DNA of 64,000 nt from Ligula intestinalis. Taxonomy: Eukaryota > Platyhelminthes > Cestoda > Diphyllobothriidea > Diphyllobothriidae. Shown here piece by piece: positions 1 to 10,994 of this stretch. The notes beneath the pieces were generated by a model, which was not told the origin of the DNA, ran no database searches, and saw only the letters and a program-made list of their open reading frames with translations. The position numbers and the translations under genes are program-made. Location of the stretch: the NCBI GenBank assembly GCA_036362985.1, contig JAYGXS010000009.1, positions 20,193,974 through 20,257,973 of the forward strand, read 5' to 3'. Position 1 is the stretch's first letter; each line of letters begins with the position of its first letter.

Positions 1-29
1 TCAGACCAGTAGACAGAGAGAGGGAAAGC

Positions 30-240
30 GTTCACTGGCTGGGTCGGCCTTCGGGTTTTTTTTTTGTCCAGACAGATAGATTGCGTCGGAAACCCGTGTA
101 TGTTTGCTATTCGCCGCCGTCCCAAAGGCATGTATGCGGGTACTGTGATTGGCTGATTCACGCGTCGAGACTAGCGTCTGTGAGCCTTCAGAGTTCACTT
201 CGACTTGAGCTAGTCATAATAAGGTCAATCGTTGGTTGGT
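30..240 (-). repeat. R2 dispersed repeat, partial copy
   Basis: Shares the GTGATTGGCTG and TTCACTTCGAC...GAGCTAGTC blocks with the copies near 14.1, 21.8 and 22.9 kb. R2 is my label for an unnamed interspersed family; sense is defined as ending in CTGCGATA. This copy lacks the hairpin end. Confidence 0.6.
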
Positions 241-1286
241 ACCTCTTCAAGTTACTGCCGTTAGTGCACCGTGATAGTCTTAGTATCGCATAACATATGG
301 AGAAAGAACCGAGCATATCACCTATCAGTTGCTCCCGACTACGTGCATCGAGTATTTGATGTTGTGAACTAAGTGCTGAGGAGGAAGAATATGGTGATGT
401 CTTACGGTCGGTAGTGTTCTACCGAAGGTTTTTGTGGAAGCGCAGGCGGCCTGCTAGCCCCACGCGGTCACTGAACGTGCGTGGGCGATTGAGGCGAGTG
501 CGTTGGGGGCACGAAGTTTCGTTAGTTCTGGTGCGATGGATTCGCAGGGGACCGACAGGGCTCTGGTTCACATTGTCAACACTTCAATCGCATCTTGGAA
601 CCTGTTTTCACCTCATGTCGAAAAGCTACCTATACGTTAATGGAGGTTGTCGTGGTCTAAGCAGTGGCTGACGGTCAGAGCATTACAGTTATTACGCCCA
701 GTGACGTATAGGAAGAGGAGGGGGAAGATCAATCGAAATTGTATACTGTATGCAGGAACTTACACGTGACAGGCCCGGGCCCTGCGCGCGCGTCTGTCTA
801 TTAGCGTGATTTGGGTATTAATGCATAAAATAAATGAGGGAATGGATCACTGGCCGCTTGTTCAACTGCTTGTCCAATAGCAGTCTAAGACATCGAGGAT
901 TGGCATGCCCAGAGGCAGATAGGAGGGCGCAATCAGGTGACGATTTTCGGGCTTGGCGCCGGCTCTACAATGTTGCCTTTGAAACTCACTTCGGCCATGT
1001 GGGAAGAATTCGGTTTCTTTCTTTCTCCTTCCGCATGATTTTCGCCAGTTCAATTTGAGTTACGCAATACAAGCTCTTCTTGAAGGCTGTTGTGGCGCGA
1101 GTTTGTCGCAATTTATGACTCCTAGAATTGCGCAGTCTTTTGGACCTCTTCCTTGCTCGCGATATCGCACTCAAATCACTCTCACCGTTTTAAGAGAGGC
1201 CAGCTTGGTCCTAATTAGCATTTGGCTTTTCAGTGATTCGATATGCATAGGCCATTCCAGGCAGCAATGCGAACTGATAGGACGCA
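241..1286. other. No supported gene
   Basis: I see only short chance ORFs with no recognisable domain, and no clear match to the other repeats of this window. Confidence 0.5.
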
Positions 1287-1313
1287 CACACACACACACA
1301 CACACATACACAC
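1287..1313. repeat. (CA)n microsatellite
   Basis: Run of CA dinucleotides at the edge of R1 copy 1. It is read as a string of CV residues in spurious minus-strand ORFs. Confidence 0.9.
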
Positions 1314-2620
1314 GACAGTTCCCACATCGATTTCGACGATGGGCACCACGCGCTCCAACAAGCCGCAGCAAACGCTGGAGCAAGCCGCAGCATACACAGA
1401 GGCAAGCTGGGCAAGCAACACGAAAGCGACAGCAAGTGGGAGCAACGCAGAGAACTTGTGCGAGAGGAAACAGGAGTTTAGGCAGACTCGCGCAGAATCT
1501 ACCCACTTGCTCGCCACTCCCACCTCCGTATTCGGTGTAAAGACAAAGTCAATAAGACCGGGGATGAGGGAGGGTGTAGATGGCTGGCGCTGTAATCACT
1601 CAACACGCGCACACTTGCATCAGCCATCTCGCTAGGTATGCTCCCGATTGCGCGGGAGCCCCATAAAGGCCACATTAAGAAGGAGCCTTTGCAGCCTGAC
1701 TCTCAGTCCTCCCTCTCATCCCGTACGTACACACAGGCACACGCGTACAGAAGGAGCAGCTACGTAGGAGCCCGAGTTTTCGCACCAGTTGGCAGACCCT
1801 CCAAGCCACGGCTTTTAGCGCACCGTGATAGATTCAGACGCATTCAGATTTATTATAGTGAGGGAAGAAACGCGCCGAGGTCGACCTCACTCTCTCCCCC
1901 ACCGCATCGTGACCGCCTAGCTTTTCGGGCACCCGCAATGGGGCCTGCAACCCAGTGGGAGCGCGAGCGCAGTCACCAACAGGGAGTCAGAAGTGAGAGA
2001 AAGTGCCAGCGCCTTCCATGCCGCAGGGACCGTCGTAAGCTGAAGACTGGCCTTGCATTTGCATACAGACCATTGGATCTCAGAAGGGTGAGAACAGCCC
2101 TGCATGAAGCCTGGGCCAACACCCTCCTGAGAGGGGTACCCAGTCAGTCAACCACTGAAAGGCACTACCCATGCTCCGTCGTCGGTTGGCGTCCGTGGGC
2201 GAGGCTGAAAGGAGAGCAAGAGACAATTGGTGAACTTTGCAATTGTGGGCGTGCAGAAAAAGAGCAAGAGGGAGAAGAAGAGGAAGAAAAAGGAGAGGAA
2301 GAGGAAGAAGGAGGGCAAAAGACGAAGCAGGAGAGTAGAAAAAGAGATAGGAAGAAGAAGAGAGTGAAAGAGGGAGATAGGGAGAGGAGGCGAGAGGGGG
2401 AACGCAGACATGCCGAGAGAGAGGGGCGGAAGTCAAGTATAGAAAAGAATAATGAGAGCAGAATCTCAGCTTACCTTGCAGCAGATAATCTTCAGTAACT
2501 ACTGAGGTTGACATTTGTGCTAAAGACAGAACTGTAGGCACCGCTATTATGAGTATGAGTGTGGTAATGGAGCGAGTACTATGACTACAGGAGCTATTAT
2601 GGTGCAGCAAAAGGCAAGTC
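1314..2620 (-). repeat. R1 repeat, copy 1 (longest)
   Basis: Near-identical in reverse orientation to 34224-35400, with shorter relatives at 24957-25320 and 54490-54790. Conserved blocks include a hairpin (GCTCCCG...CGGGAGC near 1640), the AGCCACGGCTTTTAGCGC block near 1811, and a purine-rich tract at 2250-2440 that is pyrimidine-rich on the sense strand. Long ORFs here (for example 1638-2498) come from low-complexity GAA-rich DNA and have no domain. The family is unrecognised. Minus is chosen as sense because splice-like signals lie on that strand and because R1 directly follows an RTE body in the same orientation in both long copies. Confidence 0.75.
2205..2474 (-). other. Intron-like segment inside R1 copy 1
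   Basis: On the minus strand it starts AAG|GTAAGC and ends in a long pyrimidine tract with CTTTCAG|CC. The same donor and acceptor occur at the same positions in R1 copy 2 (34444-34701). Splicing is inferred from the signals only. Confidence 0.45.
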
Positions 2621-2654
2621 AGTATTCGACAAATTCAGCAAGAACGGCCTCCAC

Positions 2655-3474
2655 TTATCTGAGGGAGGAGGCACTCACCTGTGTTTCCGACAAACTTGAC
2701 GACGCATTCGTGACGCGAGGCGACAAGTGAGTGGGGCTGAGGCTGGTGGTGGGGATGTGTGAGGTGCTGGGTGTGCCGACATCACGGTCAGTACCGCTGT
2801 CGTGAATGCGCATGTGACCTAGTAGGCCCATGCGATGAGCGAATGATCGGGAGCAGTGAAAGCGGCGGTCTCGTCTGTGTTTTGGTGCTCCAGGCACTAG
2901 TTCACCAGTCTCGGTGCGATGGATTCGAAAGTGACGGACAAGGCCGATGCGTGAGGTGAGTGTGCGATTGTAGTGAGGGCATTACAGGCCCTCAGAGCTG
3001 GTGGGGGGTTCAGGTGTGCAATTTGTTGTGGGCGATGATGTGTCGGAAGGAGGGGAAGAAGTTGTGGGTGGGTTGGAGTCGGTAGATGAGGGCAACGTCT
3101 GTGATTGCCGTCGAGCCGGAGGGTGGAGTAGGGTCTGGTGGAGTATTTGGTGCAGTAGACGTGGATGCTGTCGGAGGAGGGTTGCATGGCTTCCGGAGGT
3201 GACCGACCAAGCCAATGCGTGCATGGAAGGTGCGTTGACAGCGTGGACACGTTGGGAGGAGTTGGGTGGTAGCAGGATGCGTCCGTGTGTTGTGAGACTT
3301 GCGTGCCGTCCGTTTTGCCTTGGCGTCGGCGATCCGACCGGCTTCGTAGATTGCTGCGCCCGTTTTGACCGCTCTGCGCCACGTGGTTCGGTCCAGGGCA
3401 AGCTCCTCCCAGTTCAACGTGTTGATTTGGAGACGCTTCAAGGAGTTCTTCAGAGTGTCCTTGTAGCGTCTCTT
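2655..3474 (-). pseudogene. Zinc-finger C-terminal tail of RTE copy 1
   Basis: Continues the RT frame beyond TAG 3475 (KRRYKDTLKNSLKRLQIN) to 3010. A C2HC finger with CPRCQRTF...GLVGHLRKPC lies at about 3184-3249. After further frame changes, a second finger (2919-2981) reads CPHYNRT...HFRIH, with the second Cys changed to Tyr. A third (2802-2855) reads HCSRSFAHRMGLLGHMRIH and lacks its first Cys pair spacing, as if six bases were lost. A linker containing TETGEL and PGAP joins fingers two and three. Such fingers probably help bind template RNA or target DNA; that role is inferred. Confidence 0.75.
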
Positions 3475-5736
3475 CTATCCTCCTTTGCGACGAGTGCCTA
3501 CGGCGACATCACCATAGAACAGTCGCTTGGGTAGCCGTTCATCATTCATGCGCATCACGTGTCCGCACCAGCGCAGTTGTATCTGCCTGAGCATGGCCTG
3601 GATGCTGAGAACTCCCGTTCTCTCCAGGATTTCTGTGTCCGGAATCCTCTTCTGCCACTTCACCTTCAATATGCGGCGTAGGCAGCTGATGTGAAATTGG
3701 TTCAGTTTCCACGCTTGGCTAGCATAGACAGTCCAAGTCTCGGCTCCGTACAAGAGTGGTGATAGCACAACAGCCTTGTAAACCTTCAATTTCGTTGACA
3801 GTTGAAGACCATGATGATTCCATACGGAGGCTTGGAGCCGACCAAAGGTTTGACTGGCTTTGGAGATTCTGCGGGCAATCTCGGCGTCTATTTTAGCGTT
3901 GCCGGAAAGCGTACTGCCGAGGTAAGTGAAGTTTTCCACGTTCTGCAGTTCGGGTCCGTTGACGTTGATGCGTGCGGGGTTGAGGTCAGCACCTGGCGGC
4001 TGTTGAGACATAACCACCGTCTTATCCGTGTTGATGGTGAGGCCAAAGATGGCACAACCTGCTGCGAAGAGGTCCATGCTCCTTTGCATGTCTGCTTCGT
4101 TGGTGATGTTGAGAGCGCAATCGTCCGCAAAGAGCAGATCATGAACTGTGGTTGTGGAGATGCGCGTGGGGGCCTGCATCCGACGAATGTTGAGGAGGTT
4201 TCCGTCCGTTCTATAGTTGAGGGGGATTCCAGGAGATTCGTCACGGTAGGCGTCCATCAGCTTGGCAGATAACATGAGACTGAAGAGGGTGGGTGCGAGG
4301 ACACAGCCCTGCTTCACTCCATTGGTCACTGCGACGGCTTCAGACAGCGTTCCGTAGTCCGTGACGCGCGCCATCATCCCATCATGGAGTTGTCGAACCA
4401 TTTGGGTGAAGTGTTCCGGACAGCCAAACTTCTGCATCAACTTCCAGAGTCCGGGCCGGTTCACCGTATCGAAGGCTTTTGTCAGATCTACGAACGTAGT
4501 GTAGAGGTTGGTACGCATCTCTGGACATTTCTCCTGCAGCTGACGCGCGGCAAATATCATTTCAGTGGTGCCGAGGCGACGTCGAAAACCACACTGACTT
4601 TCAGGCAAAAGCCCTTGTTCCAGGTGGCTATTCAGACGATTTAGGAGAATGCGTGCAAAGATTTTTCCGGCAATATTCAGCAGTGATATGCCGCGGTGGC
4701 TGTCACAGGCCTGGCGATTCCCCTTACGCTTGTAGAGGTGGACGATGGTGGCGTCCTTGAAATCCTGGGGGACTTGGCCCTGTCGCCACATCTCTTGGAA
4801 CAGGGTGGTGAGGTGAGTTATGAGTTGGTGACCACCATATTTGTAAATCTCCGCCGGGATCCCGTCGAACCCGGGTGCCTTCCCGCTGGACAGCTGCTGC
4901 ACAGCCTTGATGGTCTCCTCAGGGGTGGGTGGGAGGTTGAGGTCAACATTAGTTTCCACTTGCGGCAACCAGTCAATGGCAGCCTCAGAGGTGGTAGAGG
5001 GCCGGTTGAGTACACTTTGGAAGTGCACAGCCCAGCGGCTCAGAAGTTGGGTCTTATTGATGAGGGTGGTACCGTCCGCGCTGAGAAGCGGTGCTGTGCC
5101 CCTCACTACGGGGCCGTAGACTGCTTTGAGCGCAGCGAAGAAGTTCTTCCATTCATTGCGATCCGCATAACCTTGGATTTCCTCACCTTTACGAGCCATC
5201 CAAGCGTCCGGCATTTCCCGCAGCCGCTGCTTTGCAAGACGGCGACTTTGGGAGTAGGCTGCTTTCGTGGCGTCGGTAGGGCGAACGACGTATTCGTTGC
5301 GGAGGCAATTCTTCTCAGAGATGAGAGTACTGATGGCTGCATCATGTTCATCGAACCAGTCTTGGTGTGGGTGGGGTGCAGGCCCAAGGATTCGTTCGGC
5401 CGGGGATTGAACAGCATCCCGTAGTTGATACCATCGAGTCTCGACGGAGGTGTTCTCTTCTGCGATTGGGAGGTTATCAAGCTGGTGAGTCAACTCGCTG
5501 CTGAAATGCAAGCGGTTGGCAGGCAAGTTTACCAGATCAGTATTCAACTTACCTGGGGGTTGCTTACCTTGAGGTCTCCTGCGTGGTTGAAGACAGATCC
5601 GCATCTTGGAGATGATAAGACGATGATCGGTATCAAAATCGGCACCCGGCATTGCCTTTGTCACCAACACGTCCTGCTGGTCTCGTCGCCGCATGAGGAC
5701 ATAATCCAGAAGCCACTGACGAGACCTGGGGTGCAT
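3475..5736 (-). CDS. Reverse transcriptase ORF of RTE copy 1 (753 aa, open)
   Basis: The longest ORF of the window. It starts just after the in-frame TAG that cuts off the endonuclease. It begins with the end of the endonuclease (TDHRL at 37-41). The linker then holds [14 protein letters not shown] near 187-200. RT motifs follow: [12 protein letters not shown] (286-297), [13 protein letters not shown] (328-340), catalytic motif [10 protein letters not shown] (415-423), motif [15 protein letters not shown] (472-485) and catalytic FADD (536-539). The thumb contains YLGSTLS and [12 protein letters not shown]. It stops at TAG 3475-3477, where copy 3 has CAG, so the natural protein ran on into the tail. 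All RT catalytic residues are present; the protein lacks its endonuclease and tail, so autonomous activity is unlikely. Confidence 0.85.
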   Translation of the reverse strand: MHPRSRQWLLDYVLMRRRDQQDVLVTKAMPGADFDTDHRLIISKMRICLQPRRRPQGKQPPGKLNTDLVNLPANRLHFSSELTHQLDNLPIAEENTSVETRWYQLRDAVQSPAERILGPAPHPHQDWFDEHDAAISTLISEKNCLRNEYVVRPTDATKAAYSQSRRLAKQRLREMPDAWMARKGEEIQGYADRNEWKNFFAALKAVYGPVVRGTAPLLSADGTTLINKTQLLSRWAVHFQSVLNRPSTTSEAAIDWLPQVETNVDLNLPPTPEETIKAVQQLSSGKAPGFDGIPAEIYKYGGHQLITHLTTLFQEMWRQGQVPQDFKDATIVHLYKRKGNRQACDSHRGISLLNIAGKIFARILLNRLNSHLEQGLLPESQCGFRRRLGTTEMIFAARQLQEKCPEMRTNLYTTFVDLTKAFDTVNRPGLWKLMQKFGCPEHFTQMVRQLHDGMMARVTDYGTLSEAVAVTNGVKQGCVLAPTLFSLMLSAKLMDAYRDESPGIPLNYRTDGNLLNIRRMQAPTRISTTTVHDLLFADDCALNITNEADMQRSMDLFAAGCAIFGLTINTDKTVVMSQQPPGADLNPARINVNGPELQNVENFTYLGSTLSGNAKIDAEIARRISKASQTFGRLQASVWNHHGLQLSTKLKVYKAVVLSPLLYGAETWTVYASQAWKLNQFHISCLRRILKVKWQKRIPDTEILERTGVLSIQAMLRQIQLRWCGHVMRMNDERLPKRLFYGDVAVGTRRKGG

Positions 5737-6264
5737 CTAGGTCGCCTTGTGCTGCAGCGGTTGGCTGAAGTAAGTGTTGGTCAGTATGAGACGGTGCACC
5801 GCGCAGGTGCAAAGGAGGAGTAGGCCATTGTCATTGAGTCCTCGGAGGCCGTGGGGTCCGAGCAGTCCTCTCCAGGTGGCGTGGTCTGTGCCGACGCGGG
5901 CATTGAAGTCACCAAGGACTATCAATTTGTCGGCCTTCGGCACAGAGGCCAGGATGGCGTACAGATCCTCGTAGAACTTGCTCTTTGTCTCGTCGGGGCT
6001 GGTCACCGGAGGAGCGTAGACACTAACGATAGTGGCGAATTTGCCACCCCAGAAAGGCAGGCGGAGGCTCATCAGGCGTTCTTTGATGCCCTGTGGCGTA
6101 CAGGGTAGTCGTCCCACGATGTCCTTCCGGATGGCAAAGGCGACGCCGGCTTCGCATCGCTCTGTCGTCAGACGGCCTACATCGAAGAAGGTGTAACCGG
6201 CACCCGCCTCTTCTATGGAACCTTCGCCGGAGAAGCGGGTTTTATTGAGTGCGGCGATGTCCAC
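5737..6264 (-). pseudogene. Endonuclease (APE-type) of RTE copy 1, inactivated
   Basis: 175 residues of an exonuclease-endonuclease-phosphatase fold endonuclease that would nick target DNA for target-primed reverse transcription. GDFNARVG lies at residues 118-125 and the TDHRL motif follows after the stop, at residues 37-41 of the next ORF. The N-terminal WNV motif is missing because 46 nt are absent upstream, which also shifts the frame. The catalytic Glu of the family SETRF motif reads NKTRF here (residues 7-11), against SETRF in copy 2. A TAG replaces the TGG of copy 2 at 5737-5739, directly before the ATG of the RT ORF. It is therefore inactive three times over. Confidence 0.85.
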
Positions 6265-6339
6265 CTTGAAGCGCGCCAGTTTCCGGGAGATATGCGCTGT
6301 TCTCCGTTCCGGTCGGATGCTCCTCGTGTTATCTGAGCT

Positions 6340-6985
6340 CCCTGAGCTGTCGTCCTGTGAGCTCTGGGAGCTGTCCTGCGGGAAGGAAACGGGTTAGAGG
6401 GAGGGTGGGGAAGAGCGAAGTTTTGATTTGAATTTGTAGTGTTTCGACCGCGTGCGTGCAATCTGTCAGCCACGGTCAACTGGCAGATGTTGTGACTCAG
6501 CGTGTTTGGTAACCACTTTTTCTAGGCCCATCAACCCTTTCGCGAGGGGCAGCAGCGCTGTTCCACAAAGGGACTGCCGGTCACTCACAACTGCTGCCGA
6601 ACTGGACCATGGGCCGCGGGTGTTTTGGTGCCGAACGACCACTTGGCTGTGAGCCTGCCTACAGCTTTGCTGTCACGCAGCTGAGGACTTTTAGGGGGGG
6701 GAGGATGAATTGGGAAGTAGGGGGTGGGAGCAGCAGTAATTATCCTAGTAGCAGTAGCGGTGAAAGGGACTTTGTCTGTGAGGCATTCTAGTGCTACGGC
6801 ATCTGACTGTGAGTAGAATTGCTGCTACGAGTCAAGTGTTATTGATGCTACTGAGGAGGCAAACTCTGCGAGGACTAAGAGTGCTAGTCATGGCGGTAGG
6901 ACTACTATTTAAGTAGGCATCGCTACGATGGAATTAAGTCACTTTAACAGCATGGTAATGGAATGGTATAGGTATGGTAGCAGAG
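6340..6985 (-). other. 5' leader of RTE copy 1
   Basis: Aligns block by block with 30860-31540 of RTE copy 2. It contains a strong 3' splice-site-like signal (pyrimidine tract then CCCGCAG|G) just upstream of the endonuclease, present in both copies. At 6332/6333 the sequence jumps from GAGCTCAG directly to ATAAC, skipping 46 nt that copy 2 retains. Confidence 0.7.
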
Positions 6986-6986
6986 A

Positions 6987-7028
6987 GACACACACACACA
7001 CACACGCACACACACACACACACACACA
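6987..7028. repeat. (CA)n microsatellite
   Basis: Almost pure CA run at the 5' edge of RTE copy 1. Confidence 0.9.
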
Positions 7029-8510
7029 AACAAATCAATAAAATGTAGTTTTCGACTACCGAGCGTATGCGCAGAAGTAAGTTCGGTTGAACACGCGCGC
7101 ACCACTATACGATGACACCTTGCGAAACTTTTGTTCAAGACAGGTTTCAAGACGTGGCGCGCAACTGAGAGCAAATTTGCAGGTTGGGGAGACCGGTTGA
7201 CCAATAGTTACACTGCGAGTAGGCTACGCAATCCTGAACTGCAGCTAACTAAATGTAGGTCTCCATTGGCGCATTCGCGTTAAACTGGATTTTTTTGTAG
7301 AAAAGGGGCAATTTACGGAAAACGGGATTGTCTTGCAAACCTAAATGGCGGCTTTTGTGGTACGGGATCGGTGGTGATAGGAGTTATACGGTGGGGGACC
7401 TTACGTGAGGGCAGGACAGAAAATCAAACAAATACAGCAAACTAAAGCGAGTAAATTTTTGATAAAAATATTATATAAAACTGATATATAGCAAAAAAAA
7501 GGTGCGCGATAATTGAAAAATAAACAAAAACAACTTTTGACAAGTCAGAGGTATCAATTAATAGTCAATAAATAAATCAGAACAGCCGACAGCCAATGAT
7601 AAATAAAGCGAATAGAAAGCATCAAATGTGAAACCAAAGCCCCAAAATGGCTACAGTTATTCGACTGATATGGACATGGCGTTGTATTTGATAAATTGCA
7701 ACAACTCCCCCCGTCTCAGATGCTGGCCGATCTCACGCATTTAGGGAAGTAACATTCTACCGCCGATTCGTAGTATGCATTTTCTCCTTTGCGGTTTAAC
7801 CTCCCTGGCTGGCAGAATAGGTTTGATTATATGTTTTCCCCGAGTGGCGTAAATAATGAAAGATTCTGAATAGACGGAAAGCTGTGAGGCGCGGGTAATT
7901 GAATAGAAGACAAGGAAGCGTTCTCGAGGCGAGTTGTTGATGTGCGCGACGTTTCGAGCTCTCACGTGAGCACCATTCAGGGAATAAAAAAGTTTGCAGC
8001 TTAGCTCTGCCAAGAGTGGCCTTGAGCTCTGTCAGTGTTCGCGCAACGCGATATAGACATCTGGAAGATCGATGTGCCTATTAACAGAATCCACACGTGA
8101 GTGTCATGCTTCCTGCTGCAGACGTGAAGTTCGGTCGTCAGACTGGCCTACTATTCTCACGCATTCGATGTAGAAGCCGTGCTCTGGTGAGGATGCGTGG
8201 AAAGCTACCAAGGGTAGCTTGTTCTTCCTTCACACTGTTACCACGAGACTGCACGAGCACGAACTCGCCTGAAGACCCTCGAATATACTGATGATGAATT
8301 TAAAAAATCGACAAATCTCCCTCCTATCCAGAATAAGGACCCTGTCCTGTCAAAGTAAGCGGCTCCACTGGAAGCACCTGGCTAGTACAGTTTCGTTAGT
8401 AGCAGCAATAGTAGCAAACGGCAGCACTGATGCTGGATAGTCGTAACAGGAATTGCATTAGCCTGACGATTCAACTGCCTCCTTAAGCTCGAGGGACTGT
8501 ACTACGTATA
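7029..8510. other. AT-rich DNA without a supported gene
   Basis: Most AT-rich around 7440-7680. No ORF with a recognisable domain and no match to the repeats defined here. Confidence 0.5.
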
Positions 8511-8514
8511 GGCT

Positions 8515-8870
8515 CCAGTCTTTATATCGCTGTGGCTTGAGTTGATAGGTAAAACCCTTGCAGCTGCGATCTTCTGGTTCGGTTTCATATGAAAAGAGAC
8601 GAAGTAGAACGCCAGATGTAAGGAGTAGTATATTCTGTACAGGGGAAGTGGACAATAGGATGGAGGAAGTTGACAGTCAGGCGAGTGCACAACCATCCGC
8701 GAGGGGACCAGAGGGTTTGAGCACTGCAATCGTCACAGTGAGGTCCTGTGTTAGTCAGAATTGAAGGTGATTGGCCAGACCAGAGTAGGCAGACACTGGT
8801 GCATGTGCACTTGCTAGCAGCCGTGTGAGGCAAATACACGCAGGGAGTGGAATAACTACGGTTATGCCTA
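8515..8870 (-). repeat. R2 dispersed repeat
   Basis: Reverse copy with the GCTGCGATCTTC block, TATTCTGTACAG and GGAGGAAGTTGACAGTCAG blocks; its hairpin end near 8520 is degenerate. Confidence 0.65.
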
Positions 8871-9019
8871 CACTAACCACCTGCGGAAGGTGGCCCCTCG
8901 CAGTCAACGGAGATACGCGTATTTTTTGTGAAGATCGTTTGGTTACCAGCATCTACGTTGTTAGTTGCTACAGTAACGATAGTTAAGATCTGTAGTGGTT
9001 CTACGACCCACCTCCACCT

Positions 9020-9475
9020 AACGCGAGGCGCCACAGACGGGGTCTCGCAGTGGCAACCTTGGTCGCCCAGTCACGTTCGGACCAGCGCGATGGCCCATGT
9101 CCGCATGCAACGCACGACTTTTGCCCTTGCACGACCGGGGCGCACACACGCACTCCAGACTAGCCAAGTCATCATCATCCTTAGGCTGACTCACACAAAG
9201 CCCGCCCTGGGCTGTTGTGATAATCGCCGCGCTGACGGGGACATTGGAATCTGCCCCGAGCCGGGTGGACACAGGCAGCCGCGTTGGCCGTTGAGATGAA
9301 GCCGCGCTCTCACGAGGCCCTCGTGGTTGAACGCCATGCCACACCGAGTGGCAACTTCCTCATAACTCTTCTGTACAAAATATATTGTTCCCAACAATCT
9401 GGCTTTCCCAAGAATCCTCTCCTCTCCTAAGGAACCAGGCCTGGAAGATCGCAGTCGTTAGGTTTAAAGCTTCTT
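9020..9475 (+). repeat. R2 dispersed repeat
   Basis: Sense copy with GAGTGGCAACTTCCT, CTTCTGTACA, CTCCTAAGGAACCAGGCCTG and GATCGCAG blocks; the final CTGCGATA is lost. Confidence 0.65.
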
Positions 9476-10040
9476 GACCTTACAACCACGCGATTGATCT
9501 TCGAAATTGGGTACATTCATTCTGCGCAACTTGCGTGATTGCTTACTCTACGCTGGCAAAATCTGAATTCTGAATAAGAAGGAGGGAGATAACTGGACCT
9601 GCTGATAGATTGCATGAGGGAAAAGCCTGATTCAAAAATGTCTCATCTCGGCTCTATCGATCTTGCGTGGACAAATGAGATTGTATTCAGCATTCAGCTG
9701 ATGACAGATTTGTAAAAAGGACCGTTACCAAAATCTCGGATGGCATCCATCACCTTCCCATGACATATAAATATTCCTGGCACATTTATAAATGTGAACG
9801 GATGCCTATAAATTCCTAACCACCCTTTTGATGTTTTAACGTACCTCGCAAAACGTTGCCATCTGCATGTGACAATGATGACATGCGTGGCTGCAATTGC
9901 CTCCTCAACACTTTTCCGACAAGGATGCGCAATGGCCAACAGTCCAACTGTCTGGACCTCGTTCTCACGAAATCGCAGGACAGCATCGACGAAGTGTCAT
10001 GTCTCCCACCACTAGGTAAAAGTGACCATGTTGTACTGCT

Positions 10041-10994
10041 GTGAGAGTACTCGTTATTCTCAATACGGGAGAGACCTGCAACAGCCAGAAAAATAATTGG
10101 CGAGGCGATTTCGATCGGATGAAGACCGAACTCACGCGCACCGAGTCGGAACCTCTTTTTTACGGGAACATAACTGCGGACTGGGAAGCGTTCTGGAACA
10201 CACTGCACAGACTCATCGAAAACCACTGTCCAATTTCACGAAAAAAGGTGACCACTAGACCGCGATGGCTTACGCAGGCCTTAAAAATAGAAGTGAACAA
10301 AAAGTGGAAGCTGTTGGAAAAAATGCTAACAGACAGGATTCCTGTATCTTTCAGTGCCTACAAAACTCAGCGAAACCGAGTCAAGGGTCTTCTTCTCAAA
10401 ACAAGACGGGCTTTCGAAGCAGACTTGCTAAACGGGGCCACAGTGAACCCCAAACTGTTTTACAGTTACCTCAGGCAGAGTACCAAAAACAAGGATCCGA
10501 TACCCCTGCTGAGGACCGCTGAGGGAAGAGACTTGATGGATGATGAAGCAAAGGCTGATCATCTTACGAAATTTTTCCGGTCAGTCTTCACAAAGAAAAT
10601 TACATACGATCACCCCACCGACGACACCGAAGCGGATACAGTAGTTGAGACTGTCCAATTCCCAGAGGCTGTTGTTCTTAAGGAACTCTTAAGGTTAAAA
10701 GAATCTAAGTCACCAGGTCCCGATGACGTACCAGCCAAGATTTTGAAGGAGCTCGTCAATGAGTCGCCCAAACCACTCTCTATGCTCTTCCAAACCTCCT
10801 TCGAAACCGGATGCCTACCAGTAGATTGGAAATCCGCGAGGATTACACCGCTATACAAGGGGGGAAGCCGGGTCTCAGCAAATAACTACCGACCAGTCAG
10901 CCTTACTGCAATCTGTTGCAAAATCATGGAAAAAATTATCAAGCAGCAACTTATGCAGTTCCTGGAACAAAACAATTTGCTATCGGATGATTAG
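10041..10994 (+). pseudogene. CR1-like RT, N-terminal half
   Basis: 317 codons covering the linker and early RT domain. NPKLFYSYLR lies near residue 139. SPGPDDVPAKILKEL and then ARITPLYKGGSRVSANNYRP mark RT block 1. It ends at TAG 10992-10994, where copy B has CAG in the sequence before HGFR. The endonuclease end is upstream in another ORF (9856-10044). Confidence 0.85.

Larger units (their letters stand above)
2640..6985 (-). mobile_element. RTE-like non-LTR retrotransposon, copy 1
   Basis: APE-endonuclease/reverse-transcriptase LINE with a long 5' leader (6340-6985), endonuclease (5737-6264), RT (3475-5736) and a C-terminal zinc-finger tail (2655-3474). EN, RT and the first finger lie in one frame, broken only by two TAG codons (5737-5739 from TGG by comparison with copy 2, and 3475-3477 from CAG by comparison with copy 3). 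The leader is co-linear with copy 2 for more than 600 bp, so this insertion is close to full length. The 5' edge abuts a (CA)n tract; the 3' edge is placed near the start of R1. Placement in the RTE clade is from remembered family resemblance. Confidence 0.85.

Noticed and set aside
1638..2498. 286-codon ORF in R1
   Set aside because: Its length comes from GA-rich low-complexity DNA. The inverse strand is the pyrimidine tract of an intron-like segment, and no domain is visible.
2080..2610. 176-codon minus-strand ORF in R1
   Set aside because: Leu/Ser-rich translation of a polypyrimidine tract that spans donor and acceptor signals.
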